Assembly (NCBI GenBank): GCA_903813345.2
Contig: CAIIXF020000002.1
Location: 18,362,813 to 18,426,812, forward strand
Reading direction: 5' to 3'
Source: Owenia fusiformis
Lineage: Eukaryota; Annelida; Polychaeta; Sabellida; Oweniidae
Length of the DNA stretch: 64,000 bases
Made by a program: the position numbers and the translations under genes. Below the pieces are notes generated by a model, which was given only the letters and a program-made list of their open reading frames with translations, did no database searches and was not told the DNA's origin. Below are positions 23,497-35,847 of this stretch, piece after piece (positions within the stretch are counted from its first letter, which is position 1; each line of letters opens with the position of its first letter).

Positions 23497-24280
23497 CACG
23501 GTGTTATAGCATGACGGTTACGTCAAGGCGATTTGCAAAATTTTGCGGTAACGATAACAAAAAATGGCGGATGGGAAAGGCAGCATGTCCTCTTTCTCGC
23601 CTGTAGGCAATATTCACAGATAAGATTTCCTTTTAAACTAGTTCCATTCGGTGACGTATATATGGATGGTTATAAAGACTGGGTCAAATCTGCCAGGTGG
23701 TCTACAAGAAACAGAATATAATCTGTAAACCTACCGACTGAGATATCAAAGTTTATAAGTTTTGATCCATTCTCGTGTTGTCTCAGTACATGAGCCACTC
23801 AAAATATTAACTGTAAGTATAAGTAAACTGTGTATAACTACTGCAAATTCAAAATACATTATTATGGCTTGAGTAGAACATATTAGGTGGTTTCCAATGC
23901 TCAATTGGCTTTGTATGATCGTATGTAGGTTACATCTATATACCACAAGGTTTTTAGGCAATGTAGACCATGCCCTAACAACAAAAACAAAAATAAACAA
24001 ATTACTAAATTTTTGTGTCGTTTTGAATTTCAAACTCGACAGTTTTTCTCATCTTTCATCAATTTGCAAAGGCTACGTTCAAAATATACATTACTGAAAG
24101 TATCACAGAATGCGATTCTTACATAAATCGTTCATCCTTTCATTGATACACAGAAGTAGAAAATAATGCGCCAACCTTAGTTTTCTCTTCCATCGCGGCC
24201 ATTTTATTGGATAAATCAGTGAACGTAGCTGTCCAACCTCGTTTTCAGAGGTGGCGTAACCGTCATGCTATAACACTGTG
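23497..24280. mobile_element. Transib-like non-autonomous element, CACRGTG ends, 5-bp duplication
   Basis: The left end CACGGTGTTATAGCATGACG and the right complement CACAGTGTTATAGCATGACG share 26 bp with one difference. A perfect 5-bp duplication CTATT flanks it (23492-23496 and 24281-24285). CAC-initial ends with 5-bp duplications are typical of Transib/RAG-like elements. ATGGCGGATGG (23574) and, on the minus strand, ATGGCCGCGATGG (24202) point inward, 78-79 nt from each end. No transposase frame remains. Confidence 0.7.
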
Positions 24281-24959
24281 CTATTGACTATTTTCACATC
24301 ACTGGCCTCTTTTTGCCTGATTGATATAATGCCAATTGATGTAATGGTCCCCAGTTAAACCAGTTGAGAGATGGACAACATTACTGGGGGTCATAACAGT
24401 ACTCGTTCATGTTCAAGTTCTCACACAAGTGTTTTACACAGTCTGTAGCCAGCTTTTACCAAGGGCAAAGCTTTTGCCTAGGGATGAACCTTTTGACAGT
24501 TTTGGCTAAAAATTCATGCGAAGTGCTCAGATTGGTGAGAAACTGCATCATTTTGAAAGAATCTCTTGGGGGAGCAGCAGCTCCCTTTATCTCTCCCCCT
24601 CTACCTGCCTACGAGCCTGTGTACTTAACCTCTCTAATGTTCATGATGAATACTAAATGTAAAATTTTCACATTTTTCATATTTCTACTATTCATATTGA
24701 CCAATCCCCATTCATGTCATTTTAACAGGTCCTTAATCCCTTGTTTTCTAGTCGTATGTGCTTTTATTATTCAGTTTCACAATCTATTGTTTTGCCATGC
24801 CAGTTTTACATGTTTGCATGCTGAGTTTGTTTTATGTAATGTTTTTTGTTCCTTATATGGTTTACACATTCACTCAGTTGAGTTGGGGTGTTGCCCCATT
24901 ACTAGTTAATGTTGCCTAGAGTTTGTGACTGTACATACACAAAGTATTTCAAATATATA

Positions 24960-26023
24960 CCAGGTCGTTCAATAAGTTCACGGAAAAACGCTCTCATTTC
25001 AACGATTTTCAATATTTTCTCATGAAATTTTCACACAATGTATAGAAAATACTTTCTGATTGATCCTTAAAATATCAGCATCTCTTATTTGATTGGTCAA
25101 AAATAAGGGTTATTATGGTAACTTGACTTTTGGGTAGGTGGGGCACTTTTTACGTCACATTATTCATTAGAAAAACTACAGAAAAATAGGCAATTTATGA
25201 GTATATCACATCTCCGCCTTCTACTTGTACATGATATAACTTAATGTAATTGTTACAACTATTGTCCCCTAAGGTTTCAGAAGTATTCTCCCTCATGTTT
25301 GATGCACAGTCGCTTGCATTCAACCCATTGATGATACGGTGCTCTGAAGCCATTTGGAAAACTTGTTTGAATGGCAATCTTGACTGCAGTCGAAAGTAGT
25401 TTCATTGTTCCATGAAGTGCAACTAAACTCCTAGCTGATCCTTCATCCTGGTGAAAAAGCAAAATCAAGGATTGTCTCATCTGGAGAGTATGTAACTTGG
25501 GGCAGCTTTGCCATCTATTTTGCCAGTCATTTGTGATGGTTTCCTGCACAATATTAGCAGTGTGATCGGCTGCATTATCCTGATGGAAAAAAGTTTGGCT
25601 GAATGGTTAAGTTTTAATCAACTTACCATAGCATTACTCTTTGTTGATTTTCTGGTCCACTGGTACAGCATGCATTGACTAGCACGATTTCAGAAATTTT
25701 CGTGATAACAATGGACATCAATTTTCCCTCAGAACATTTGTAATTTAAAAAAGAAAAAAAGAACAAATAAAAATAGGGATCCTTCATTTGCACATATTGA
25801 TCGCTTTCTGTAATGGTAAATTGTGTGACGTAAAAAGTGCCCCGGCTACCCAAAAGTCAAGTTACCATAGTTACCCACATTTTTGACCAATCAAATAAGA
25901 GATGCTGATATTTGAAGAATCAATCCTAAAGTATCTTAAGCACAATGCGTGAAAATTTTATGGGAAAATATCAAGAATCTTTGAAATGAGAGCATTTTTC
26001 CGTGAACTTATTGAACGACCTGG
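24960..26023. mobile_element. Decayed mariner element with very long inverted repeats
   Basis: The ends CCAGGTCGTTCAATAAGTTC are flanked by TA on both sides. Inverted similarity continues for more than 200 bp inward to gggcactttttacgtcac at both ends. Length 1064 bp. A broken transposase C-terminus lies on the minus strand inside. Confidence 0.85.
25277..25560 (-). pseudogene. Mariner transposase C-terminal fragment
   Basis: The frame ends in FRAPYHQWVECKRLCIKHEG then EYF and a stop. This matches the mariner C-terminal pattern of a helix followed by W..C....G.Y. The upstream catalytic DDD region is deleted or scrambled, so it cannot be active. Confidence 0.65.
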
Positions 26024-27164
26024 TATTTTAGAAAACATTTTATATTTGATTCCCACCCAAGGGTCTTCCACTCACCCATTAACATAAACAAAACATGAAC
26101 TCTAATAAAAATGCCAACAAGACTGCAAGGGAAACTTAATCTATGAATTGGACTTTGCCATATCACATGTATTAGTCCCGTGACCAGGGAGGGGGAGGAG
26201 GGGGGTTGAGAGACGACCCTCTCCCCTAGGCACATTTACTGTCAACATCCTGCAATTTTTCACCACTTTAGTACTTTTCAAGTGATATTCGGATGATGCT
26301 TTCATTTAATTGCTTGCACTGATCACTCTACTATACCTTGCATTTGGTGTTCATGAGCAACTCATTTGGCTTATTAGTAATGATTATGTATTTGTTTTTA
26401 TTTGTCTGTTCCTTATGAATGGTTTATCGGTTGAAAATTAGATGCTAGTAAGGCACTTTCAAAAATATATTAAACAATTCAATTAGACAAACAAAGTATC
26501 TTATGCATTTCTAGGTGTTAGATATAGTAGTGTGTGATGGTTTCTCTTGAAAATTCATGCACATAAGGTGATCTAGTATTTCAACACAGGACCCTGAAAG
26601 CGCTATTTGAGCTTGAAGTAGAAGTATTCATAGTATTACTGTTTGTATCATTAATCTCTATGATTTTTCAATAGGCTAACTCAGTCAGTGAATGCAGGAT
26701 TAAAACACAACACACATGAGTAATTCACCCACCTATGCATGTTATTATTGAAAAACATTGCCATCTTTTACATCACTCCTAAATTATTTTTGTAAACATG
26801 CATTTTAAGAGGTTCATTTTTTCAAAAAAAACTCAAAAACAAACTTCATGGAGTTCCTTACATATTTTACTTGATGAAACATGTGTTCAAGTACAATGTA
26901 ACTTTGCATGAAAAATTGTAAAAAAAATGAGGGACGATGGTGAAAATGACGAATGTATTTTGAAAAAGCTTGTTGATGGGTGGATTAAACATGGATTATA
27001 AGACAATCCAATTGATCTGGAAACTATTCTTTGAACTTTTCTTGAAGATTATAGATTCACCTTTCCCAAGCATTTACTTTTTACAGCCAGAAACTACTCA
27101 CAAAAAAATTATCAACTGTCAAAATTATCAAAAGTCTGTTGCGATACTTTCCCTGCTCCTTTCG

Positions 27165-27295
27165 GAAATTCGCGGAGGTCCAAGCCACATTTTGCGGGAC
27201 TTCGCGGGACAATGCGGGACACGCGAATTAGCCTAATTTTGATCAAATTGGCGGGATAATCCCGCCATTCGCGGGACACTTGACAGCTCTGCAGA
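27165..27295 (-). repeat. GCGGGAC-family repeat, third copy
   Basis: Read on the minus strand it starts CTGCAGAGCTGTCAAGTGTC and continues through gcgggacttcgcgggac words like those at 16325-16690. Confidence 0.55.
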
Positions 27296-27463
27296 CTGGA
27301 TAAACATTCAATGCTTGATGTCAACCAAAATCCAGCGATTGCTTGTTTGAAAGAAATGCATGCATTCACTTCAAGAGACAAAGTGGGCGAGTTAATTATT
27401 TTGCAGGGGTGGTATGATACACACATATCAATTGTGTATAGTGAATTCCCAGTCAGTGATTGA

Positions 27464-28080
27464 TTTCAGTACAGTAAAACCGTCATAATGAACACCTCTT
27501 TAGTGAAGATCTGTGCCCAGTGAACACATGACTCTACTCTATTGAACATCTGTGTATAGTGAACACCGATTCTCAGCCAGCGATTTCAGTACAGTAAAAT
27601 ATCCTAAGGAACACCTCTTTAGCCGTGAAGATCTGAGGGAATTGTACCTACAGTAAAACCTGTCTAATGCGGGGGACCAGCTAAGAGCGTTCGCATTAGG
27701 AGTGTTCACATTTTGAGGTTTTGCATTTGCAATATTTGGGATTTTGAAGAAATAGGAAGTTCTCAAATATTTCTAAATCAGTAGTTGTCTTGACTACCTA
27801 GCTTTATGGCATAACAGTGACATGAAAATCCGATTCAAATGAATTTAGTCATCCTAGAAAGCCCCCCCCCATGAGTGAGATAATTGAAGTTATTTTCAAA
27901 TATTTGATCAATTTTGTATGGAACATGTGATACTTTATGAAAAGTGTTCAGATAAGTTAATTTTTCAAACATGACTGTCCACTGTTCAAATTGGGAGGTG
28001 TTCACATTTCCAGTCATTCCAGATAGTAATGCCCCAATCAGTTTTCGGAAAATGACAAAAATAAAGTTTCTCCGTTTCAC
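27464..28080. mobile_element. Pogo/Tigger-like terminal fragments
   Basis: TACAGTAAAACC-type ends occur at 27470, 27590 and 27650. The first two are followed by the same aacacctctttag..gaagatctg segment, a direct duplication. The block at 27980-28050 (aaattgggaggtgttcac .. gatagtaatgccccaatca) recurs inverted at 42990-43065. No transposase frame was seen. Confidence 0.5.
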
Positions 28081-29287
28081 TTCATACCTTGTTATTTTTT
28101 GAGGGTATATGTCTACAGCATAATACTAAAAAATTGGCTTTTAGACTCTCTTGGTTTCGTAGTAATTTTGATTTGAAATATGTGGTACACATCTTAAGTT
28201 TTTGTGCCATTTTAAATTACGTTATAGGTACCATCTTAATTGATTTGAATACTTGTTTTTCTACCTTAAAGTACAGACATTAGGGTACTGATACTTATCA
28301 GGAGGATTAATAATAGTTGGCTTTTGAACTTTTTTTGCTCAATTACAAATATTTTATATTTTTGTCCTTAAAATTGTAATTTCCATAATGTTTGTCAATC
28401 ATTTAATCATTAAGTGTGAATCTTTTGTGACCATTGCCTCAATTTAATACTTTTTAGCAGAGCAAATGAGTATATCTCTGAATTGTTAAACACTAATATT
28501 GGATACTCCCATGGTTATCTATTTGTAAAAAAAAACTCAAGCATTGAACATGCCTATATTGTAACGTAGATTAATTGATCGAAGCTAACATTTTCAATTC
28601 AATCAGTTGCACAATATTGTAGTTTCCGAAGAATTAAAGTGGTCCGTTTAATATACGTTTTACATAAGAGAAACTCATTTTATGAAAACACGTTATGTTC
28701 ATGTAAAATATAGCATTTGCGTACTATATTCAAACGAACGGTAACGTAGATTAACATCTTAGAGCATCAGTTTCATGTGTCATTAAATCTGATCAAGAAT
28801 ACATTACAATGAAAAACACAAATCATTACATATTGTGAATAATAATGGTGCTAAATGTACTTGGTATAAACCCCTTATCCTAGCACTGAATGAGCAAATT
28901 TTGGTAACGCTTGTTAAGAAACTGTAAAGTCGACGACATTAGATAACGAGAGCAAATATTGTTCAAAGTCTATGTAAAACTTAAACTTCTTAACTTTATC
29001 ACTTAATTCAACATCTCTAGAGACGTCGCTAAAACAACTGTCAACGTGAACTAGTAAATGTTTACAGTAAAACGTATTTTCAAATCATTATTATCTGTCC
29101 AAAACCACATATCAGACGTCATTGTCTCTTGATTCAATTTTTGAGGCAAATAGCTCATCATCAGTTCAGGTAATCTTGAACATTCTTGCATTCCCCCACT
29201 TGGGAATCAAATCCACTATTTGGCAAAGAACGTTTGCATGTTCTACCCAGAGTACATGTTCTGGCTACCCACTGAAAATACCCCCGT
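28081..29287. other. Stretch without a supported gene
   Basis: AT-rich. The word GTAACGTAGATTAA occurs at 28561 and 28741 and related words recur up to 31.8 kb. No coding or RNA signal was seen. Confidence 0.35.
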
Positions 29288-29554
29288 CTGTTAATCATAA
29301 ATGATGTTTCGTAGCACGCCATCCACATTAACTACTTTTCCAATGTACCAAGCACCATCATAGACTGCAGTAGTATAATTGTCGATTATGCACATAACAG
29401 CTGCTCTATTATCATAGGGTTCGTCTGCGTCAGTGCTCTTACTCTGGGGTTCATTTTTTGCACTCCGCGAGGCAAAGCAAGAAACAAACGTTTGAAAGGG
29501 GAGCTCTACCATAGGTGCGTGGTACCGCTTAAGGTAATGGTGTAACGAAAACAT
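29288..29554 (-). pseudogene. Possible exon or relic with a YDGAWYIGKVV motif
   Basis: A minus-strand frame of about 88 codons ends in TTAVYDGAWYIGKVVNVDG. This resembles the small beta-rich 'Y-D-x-x-W-Y-x-G-x-V' segment seen in uncharacterised, often multi-copy invertebrate proteins. The frame stops at 29294-29292 soon after the motif and the sequence further along is shifted in frame, so it is probably broken or spliced. CCAAT-like and TGACGTCA words occur upstream at 29925-30060. Confidence 0.3.
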
Positions 29555-29924
29555 TTTTGAAAAAATTGATACACCTGCACATGTTATTTTCTGTTGAAAT
29601 TAAAGATTCTCGCAATCTTTATCCAATCAGCGTTTGCGATGTGTACCGGCTCACGTATAAAAGGCGAATCCAACTCAAATCCATGCAGGGGTGTATGAGA
29701 TACTCGAATAGGAAAGAGCTCTTGAAATCTGAATTTATATGCACATGGTCAATGTTTACACATGTTTGGAGTTATTGAAGAAAATGTGATATGGGTGTGG
29801 TTCCGAATTTGAAGTTATTGCTGGAAAATATGTACCCTTTGCATTCGTTCGACTTCACTTCTTAAAAAGAGAGCTCCGTCTTTCAAACTAAAATAAACCT
29901 GTGAACTCACCGCGCCAATCAGTG

Positions 29925-30065
29925 CTCGTCGGCCAAATTTGACCGACGTTCTATATATGGTCATTCCTTCTGACGTCATCGTTAAGCCCGGAATTGATCA
30001 ATGACAATTTAGAATTTATTTTGGCTTGCTGATTGGTGGAAGAAAGGTCAGCGCGTAGGTCAGAA
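29925..30065. repeat. Inverted-repeat patch with CCAAT and CRE-like words
   Basis: cgcgccaatcag and ctgattggtgg..gcgcg are inverted. Between them lie gtcggccaaatttgaccgac (near-palindrome), a TATATA word and tgacgtca. It could be a promoter or a small foldback element; the sequence does not decide. Confidence 0.35.
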
Positions 30066-30689
30066 GTGATTTATTACCCGAACTGTCACCGGCACCCGTC
30101 GTGGGGGCGGGGCTACTAAACTGTAATATGGTTTCTACTAGGCAGAGTGTAGTTTAACTAGACTCTGCACGCAGGGTAGAAAATATGATTTTAATATGTG
30201 ACATTATATCTATAAATACAGCACTAAAAATAACAGTTCACATGAAGTACATGTATGATTGTGTCCAGATATGTTTGAAACCCTTACGGAAAATTTTGTC
30301 TGCATTTTGGCACAATTGCTCTTTCTTCCCGCATTCTAGTGCTTTTTGAATGAATATATTAATTAATGTATTTCTAACTAAAACATATCACATTTTTTTA
30401 TAAACCACAAGCATTTAGATCATAAAAAAGTATTCAATACTTGAGTAAGCACGATATGCAAGGGTTACTAAGTTGACACAGTAAATGACCACTGACATTG
30501 TATTAGTCCATGCACACAGCGTATTCTGCTAATACACATTTCGCCTTGAACACCCCTAACTTTCATAGTGAAGTGATCGTCTGACTAATTGGTTTATGTT
30601 TACGTTTTAATGTGTTTTGTGTTCCTTGTTACAGCAAGGGGGGCCAGTAAAGTAGACTAACATGTTTGCATGGCAAATTTTGATCGAAT

Positions 30690-30985
30690 ATGTGAGACAC
30701 TTTAAAGTATGATGGCATGTGTGCTTTTCCCTTGGTAAAAGGTCCGTGGTAACTCAAGTGTCGTACAGAAACTTTGAGAAAACATTGAAAAATTGAAAAG
30801 ACGACCATTTTGAATGTTTTTCATGAAATTACAGCATTTCCTGGAGTTAAATTGATCTCTTACCAGACTCAATAAAAGAAGACACTGTGACGATACTTTC
30901 CTGAAATTTCTACATGCCTTCATTTTTTATATTGTCAAAGAAAATATAATGAGCAGGTATTGCAATTTTTTCAAAAATGTTCTGT
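30690..30985. mobile_element. Foldback family A, copy 2
   Basis: It shares atggcatgtgt, gaaactttgagaaaac, ctcttaccaga, gatactttcctgaaa and catgccttcat with the arms at 13440-14305, in matching order. There is no Mutator-like insertion in this copy, so it shows the uninterrupted form. Confidence 0.65.
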
Positions 30986-32684
30986 CTGTTCCACCATTTC
31001 CTTAACACGTGCCCTTTCTTTCTATACTTTTCCCCATCTTTTCCATTTCTCTTTTCAATTCAATATAGGCTTTTTGAATCACTGCTCTTGATTTACCCAT
31101 TTTCGGAAAGATGTCCCCCTATTTGAAACTCCAAATCAAGTCAGAAAAGGATTAACGATCGATTTAAATTACGTTACCGAACATAACGCAATTTATCCAA
31201 CATTTAATATCGAATTTCACCAAATATATTTCAAATTGAAAGTTTTGTTCTTGCACCACAAATAACATGTTTCTAATGAATGATGTGCTTCGAATTTAGT
31301 ATCCAAAATTCCTTAAATGTTTTTTACTGAGATTGTGAATGGAGTTAGGTATTTACTTACATATTTTCAATTATTTTGATGGATTGTAGTCGATTGTCAG
31401 AGATAATACACAGCTTTGAGTCAACATGGCGCCATGGCGCACCAAAACTAACCATATGGCCCATTGTCATTCTGATTTATCAGAGTCCCTCTTTATCTAA
31501 CGTTTTTGAGAGAACTATTCCAAAAGGATAGTAAAGGCTGTGGATCCCACAATGGCCCATTGTCATTAAGATTGTAGTTATAAAACAAGTCAAATAGGAT
31601 TGTTTCGTAAAAAAGTCTCACGTAGTTTAAGGTAACGTTATTTAATATTTGTGACATTTTAATGCAAATAAATTATTATAATTCAGTACTAAACGACAGA
31701 GTAGGGTCTCATATTAAGTCATCCAAGGCTGTCGTACAATATATGTGGGAAACAGTGCCTTCGTTCTTTTATTTTGCTGGATATTTGGTAACGTAGTTTA
31801 AAGTCCTTATCCATCGTCATACGTTTCAAAAAATATTTTTTGACAAGTCACAAATGATATATCTTGGTAAATACATTGACATTCTATATATTTCATGAAT
31901 GTTTTATATGTAAACTAGTATTTGATGTTGGTTTAAAGGTAAACGTCACATCGGTACAATGTATAAGCTCCATATCACACTGGCATGTAGCGATTATAGC
32001 GGTCCTGTCTTGGCTTATTGAATTGTTACGAAGTTACGTATGCGGTGCGGAAGTTAGAGAGCAAATGACCATCATTTCAATGTAATAGTTTATGCAGGAA
32101 AATTGAGATTAGGCCATTGGAGTATTTGTTTCATGCATTTGTAAAACGTTACCCACTCATAGGTCATACTTATCGTTAAACCAATAACTCAAATATATGC
32201 CCTTGTACACCGATCACCTGTTGAAATTAATACAGGCCGATTTCAACAAGTGTAAACGGCGATATATTTAAAATCGTATTCAAGCATGACCACGTCCCAA
32301 CTTCTTTTGTTTTCTTTACAACTAAGCTATGACTGCAGTCTATTCAGTGTTGCGTATCGAACCTTGTTTATTATAAAAATAGTGCAACAACAAGCAGAAT
32401 TCACACATTTACCTTATACTTATTCTCAACTGAAGACATTGAATTTATCTCTTAGGTTTTACATTATAAATATCTTAACATGCAGAATACGAAAATAGAG
32501 GCTTAGGCCCAACTTTGTATGAATTTTATGAGAATAATCTGATTTTAGAGAAATGAAAAGAAAAATGTCCACACACTACACAAAATATTTATGGTTCCCC
32601 GGGAATACGTATGTGCTGCTTGTATATTAGAATCGTATTCCAGTTACAGAAAGAAGTACATATCATGCTAAACTATATACAACA
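30986..32684. other. Stretch without a supported gene
   Basis: AT-rich. It contains further GGTAACGTAGTTTAA-type words (31632, 31789 and, inverted, 31164) and an ATGGCGCCATGGCGC palindrome near 31427. No open frame is convincing. Confidence 0.35.
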
Positions 32685-32818
32685 GTTATGCACTTGGAGG
32701 TTTTGGATACAGGGAATATCCCGAGGGATACATAATATGTCTTCCCTTGGTCCCTCGGGAAGATATATTGTATATCCCTCGGGATATTCCCTGTATCCAA
32801 AACCTCCAATTGCATAAC
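32685..32818. repeat. Hairpin family P, copy 1
   Basis: Arms of about 62 bases (ttatgcacttggaggttttg.. gggaatatcccgaggga) are mirrored almost perfectly around a short spacer near 32750. Copies lie at 33237-33378 and 40395-40533. Confidence 0.85.
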
Positions 32819-33156
32819 CCCTATATATTGGCCAAGGGATAATCCCAATATCCTGACTATAGGATAATATGTTTATCCCATACCAATCTTGGTCATCTGG
32901 TTCACATTGTTAAATCGTGGAAATATTTTAGAATATTCATGTCCAGTTTTGTTTTCTTGGCTGTGGGCGGATTTTCATGTTCTCTCAAATAATCCCATAT
33001 TTATTTTCTCGAATTTTTTATTGATAAAGTGGATGCTCTTTCCCTTTTTTAACTATCAAACAGACCCTGATTGTCTGTGTTTTCTCCATTGCCGTTTACA
33101 GTCATTCCGCGAACGTTACAAATTATGAACAAATATGCAAGCGGCGATTATGACGT

Positions 33157-33185
33157 AGCGGGCAGATATACTACATCTGCCCGCT
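33157..33185. repeat. 11-bp stem palindrome AGCGGGCAGAT
   Basis: AGCGGGCAGAT and its exact complement are separated by 7 bases, just upstream of hairpin copy 2. GAGCGGGAC words recur at 33188, 33726 and 33763. Confidence 0.7.
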
Positions 33186-33236
33186 TGGAGCGGGACGTAA
33201 AGCTTTATCCCATGGTTGCAAGGAGGATATATAGGG

Positions 33237-33378
33237 GTTATGCACTGGGAGGTTTTGGATACAGGGAATATCCCGAAGGATATACAATATATCTTCCCGA
33301 GGGACCGAAGGGACCAAGGGAAGATATATTGTATATCCCAAGGGATATTTCCTGTATCCAAACCGACCGTGCATAACT
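33237..33378. repeat. Hairpin family P, copy 2
   Basis: The arms and central 'gagggaccgaagggacc' resemble copy 1. It is followed by an inverted pair attccatacctgatgaggttt (33384-33404) and its complement (33828-33848) that encloses a T-rich tract. Confidence 0.85.
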
Positions 33379-33439
33379 GTTGTATTCCATACCTGATGAG
33401 GTTTGAAATAATAAGATTGTATCCCGTATGCTCTGGTGC

Positions 33440-33730
33440 TTACTTGCAAAATATGTTATCATTTTCAAAAAAAATCAAATTTTTTTCCAATTTTATTTTC
33501 AATTTTTTCAAAAATGAAAAAAAAATTCCCAAACTTTTTTTCACATTTTTTCCAAAATTTTTTTTTTCAACTTTTTTTGATAATTTTTTTTTCAGATTTT
33601 TTTTTCAAAATTTCGACATATTTTCAACATTTTTTTACATAATTTTTTTCCACAATTTTTTCAAATTTTATTTTCAATTTTTTTTCCCGAATTTATTTTA
33701 AAATTTTTTTTTACAAATTTTTTTTGAGCG
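33440..33730. repeat. T-rich low-complexity tract
   Basis: Runs of 5-10 T separated by caaaat or aaattt. The open frames across it (Phe-rich) are artefacts of composition. Confidence 0.8.
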
Positions 33731-33849
33731 GGACATACGATTTATATGTCCTGGAGCTCCGTTGGAGCGGGACATACGAAAAATATTTGCCCGGATATGG
33801 AATATATTCCCGGTTGATATGTCCCTGAAACCTCATCAGGTATGGAATA

Positions 33850-34500
33850 CAGATCGAATATCACATGATGATATATTTGATATGTGGATCAAGATATCAT
33901 ATTTTAGCAAACAATTTACAAACCATCAAATATCACTTTTAAACTATCGAATATCACATCTTAAATAGAGGATATCCTATGATTTATGAGTGATATGATT
34001 TTTATCTACGAATGGATATGATATCTGCACGAGTGAGCGTAGCGAGAGATTAAAATCATATCACGAGTAAATCATAGGATGTTCTTTATATTCCATAGTT
34101 AAAGTCATCATCAGAATCTTCGGGAATTAAGTGATCTAAAACGAATTTTCCAAACGATACGGCGATATTGACACTTAGCCTCGTTTTGAGTCTGAAGTAG
34201 CAAAAATCCATAAACCATGGCATACGGCGCCGCATGTCATGGCTAAAACACCGTATGCTATGGTTAAGTGAAAATTTGCCAAAAATATCATATTTTACCA
34301 CTGATTTCAAAAATACCGTTTTTATTTTGACATGTTATCCTATGGATATCATGCTAACTATGGAATAATATAGGAATATCCTATGGCTCTGAAAAAATAT
34401 CACTTATATCCATGAGTGGATATTGATATCTTCGCGAGTGAGCGCAGCGAATGAGTGAAGATACTGATATCCATGAGTGGATATAAGTGATATTTTTGAA
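33850..34500. repeat. Foldback repeats with GAGTGAGCGNAGCGA loops
   Basis: Two large hairpins (33968-34083 and 34398-34496) have 35-45 bp arms closing on gcgagtgagcg-agcga loops. A related piece lies at 45178-45300. The 33850-33960 segment (cgaatatcac words) is matched inverted at 40255-40365, so inverted copies bracket the LINE stack. Confidence 0.65.
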
Positions 34501-34941
34501 AAACTATAAGGATTGTCCGTTTATCCCATTGGGAATTATTATCCAGCGAACATTGAATAGTCAGATAAATTGCAATGGAAATTCCATTTCGTCTGACATT
34601 TTGATTGCGATAATTCAACGAACGTCATATACGTGACGTAACAGAGTGGTTTGTATTTAATGCGAACGCCGTAAAAACAGGATCCCAAAAAATAAAAATA
34701 TATAATAAATATATAATTCAATTCAATTCAATAGACACCCTAGTGGGTATATGTTGCGGTCTAACAGAAATCATTAAAATGACATCTAGACTACATATAA
34801 AAGAAAACACTTATATTATGTTACATGTAGGTATATAAAAATGGTATTAACAATTAATCTAAGGATGTACAATGTAAAAATGTTACAAAAATCAGGTATC
34901 AGTATAAAATCAACAGTATAGTATGATATTGGTATTATACA

Positions 34942-35071
34942 TTATCGATAGATGAGTAGTTTTTTATATGAAGATTTGAAAATATTTAGAGTGGAGCATT
35001 TTTTAATATCATGTGGTAGAGCATTCCAAAGATTAGGACCTAGATAGCGAAGGGAAAGTTTAGAGCATTTA
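34942..35071 (-). pseudogene. LINE ORF2 C-terminal end, separated from its body
   Basis: LSLRYLGPNLWNALPHDIKK is the usual end of CR1/L2-type ORF2 proteins. It stands alone here, 3.65 kb from the rest. Removing the intervening element and one TAAAT copy puts it back in frame with 38716-39036. Confidence 0.85.
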
Positions 35072-35158
35072 CACGGTGAGCAACCATACCGCACCGGGGA
35101 TCGACCCCGGTGTGTTACACTTTTCCCCGGAGCGTTGGTAACGCACCGTCCTTTTAAA

Positions 35159-35847
35159 ATGGCCGACGGAAATGTGTTTCCTCCGGAGGAAACAAATAAT
35201 AGTGGGAACCAGAGGTGAGTGAATATCTTTTTACACATTCCATTCTAAACACGATATATCAGGGTACCTTATTAAAATTCCACAAAGCTGTAACATATCG
35301 GTATTATGTGAACGAAATGTAAATGCACTTTGAAAAATTCGAAGGAAAGTTAAAGGCTCGTCTAAAATGTTGTATTTCTTGTCAAAGAAATGATTGGAAC
35401 AACCACAGATTTTTTTACTCAATATAGATATAGTTATAAACATACTATTCTTCAATATCTTACAATTCGAACATTGTATAAGCGTCATTTATTTATATGA
35501 AATGTACCTTCCAAAATTGATGGGGTAACGCACCGACACAAATCTACGACAATTTAGAAACGCACCGGTTTTATTTTTACAGGAAACGACGGAGAAGTTC
35601 TGGACTGCAAACTGGGCATTCAAGATACAAGAAACGCCTGAAAATTGCACCTACCGTCACTACAAGCGACGCTGGTTGTACAAAAGCCACAACTAACGAT
35701 AAATCACTTAAGACACCAATCAATGCTAATGCAAAGGCTATCAGAAGTGCTAGGAAAATGCACCAAAGAAAAGAAAAAAGCCAAAAATTAGAAAAACATT
35801 GTTTGAACAATCACACATACACGTCGCACGAAACAGGGGACAATTAG
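35159..35847 (+). CDS. Left inward gene of the Transib-like element (basic N-terminal protein)
   Basis: Exon 1 is 35159-35214 (MADGNVFPPEETNNSGNQ) with donor AG|GTGAGT. Exon 2 is 35583-35847 after acceptor TTTTTACAG and ends at TAG. Together they give 106 residues. The second exon begins KRRRSSGLQTGHSRYKKRLK, a basic stretch of the kind found at the start of transposon proteins, then becomes Lys/Thr-rich. The ATG is 88 nt inside the left terminus. Either a short accessory protein or the surviving beginning of a longer gene continued by the exon near 36712. Function unknown. Confidence 0.5.

Larger units (their letters stand above)
22137..27158. mobile_element. 5-kb element with about 300-bp inverted arms, containing two later insertions
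   Basis: The left arm 22137-22438 (gggaaagtatcgcaacag .. gatcaattggatta .. cattgtacttgaacacatg) is matched inverted at 26847-27158. No target duplication was recognised and the right end abuts GCGGGA-rich repeat sequence. The Transib-like element at 23497 and the mariner at 24960 lie inside. The interior open frame 24409-24909 (166 codons) is T-rich and unlike known proteins. Confidence 0.65.

Noticed and set aside
24409-24909. 166-codon open frame
   Set aside because: T-rich, hydrophobic by composition, no recognisable domain and located inside a transposon; kept only as an unexplained open frame.
32611-33468. Overlapping frames on both strands at the hairpins
   Set aside because: Mirror images caused by the palindromes; nearly the same peptide appears on both strands.
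33436-33701. Phe-rich open frames
   Set aside because: Produced by a T-rich low-complexity tract.
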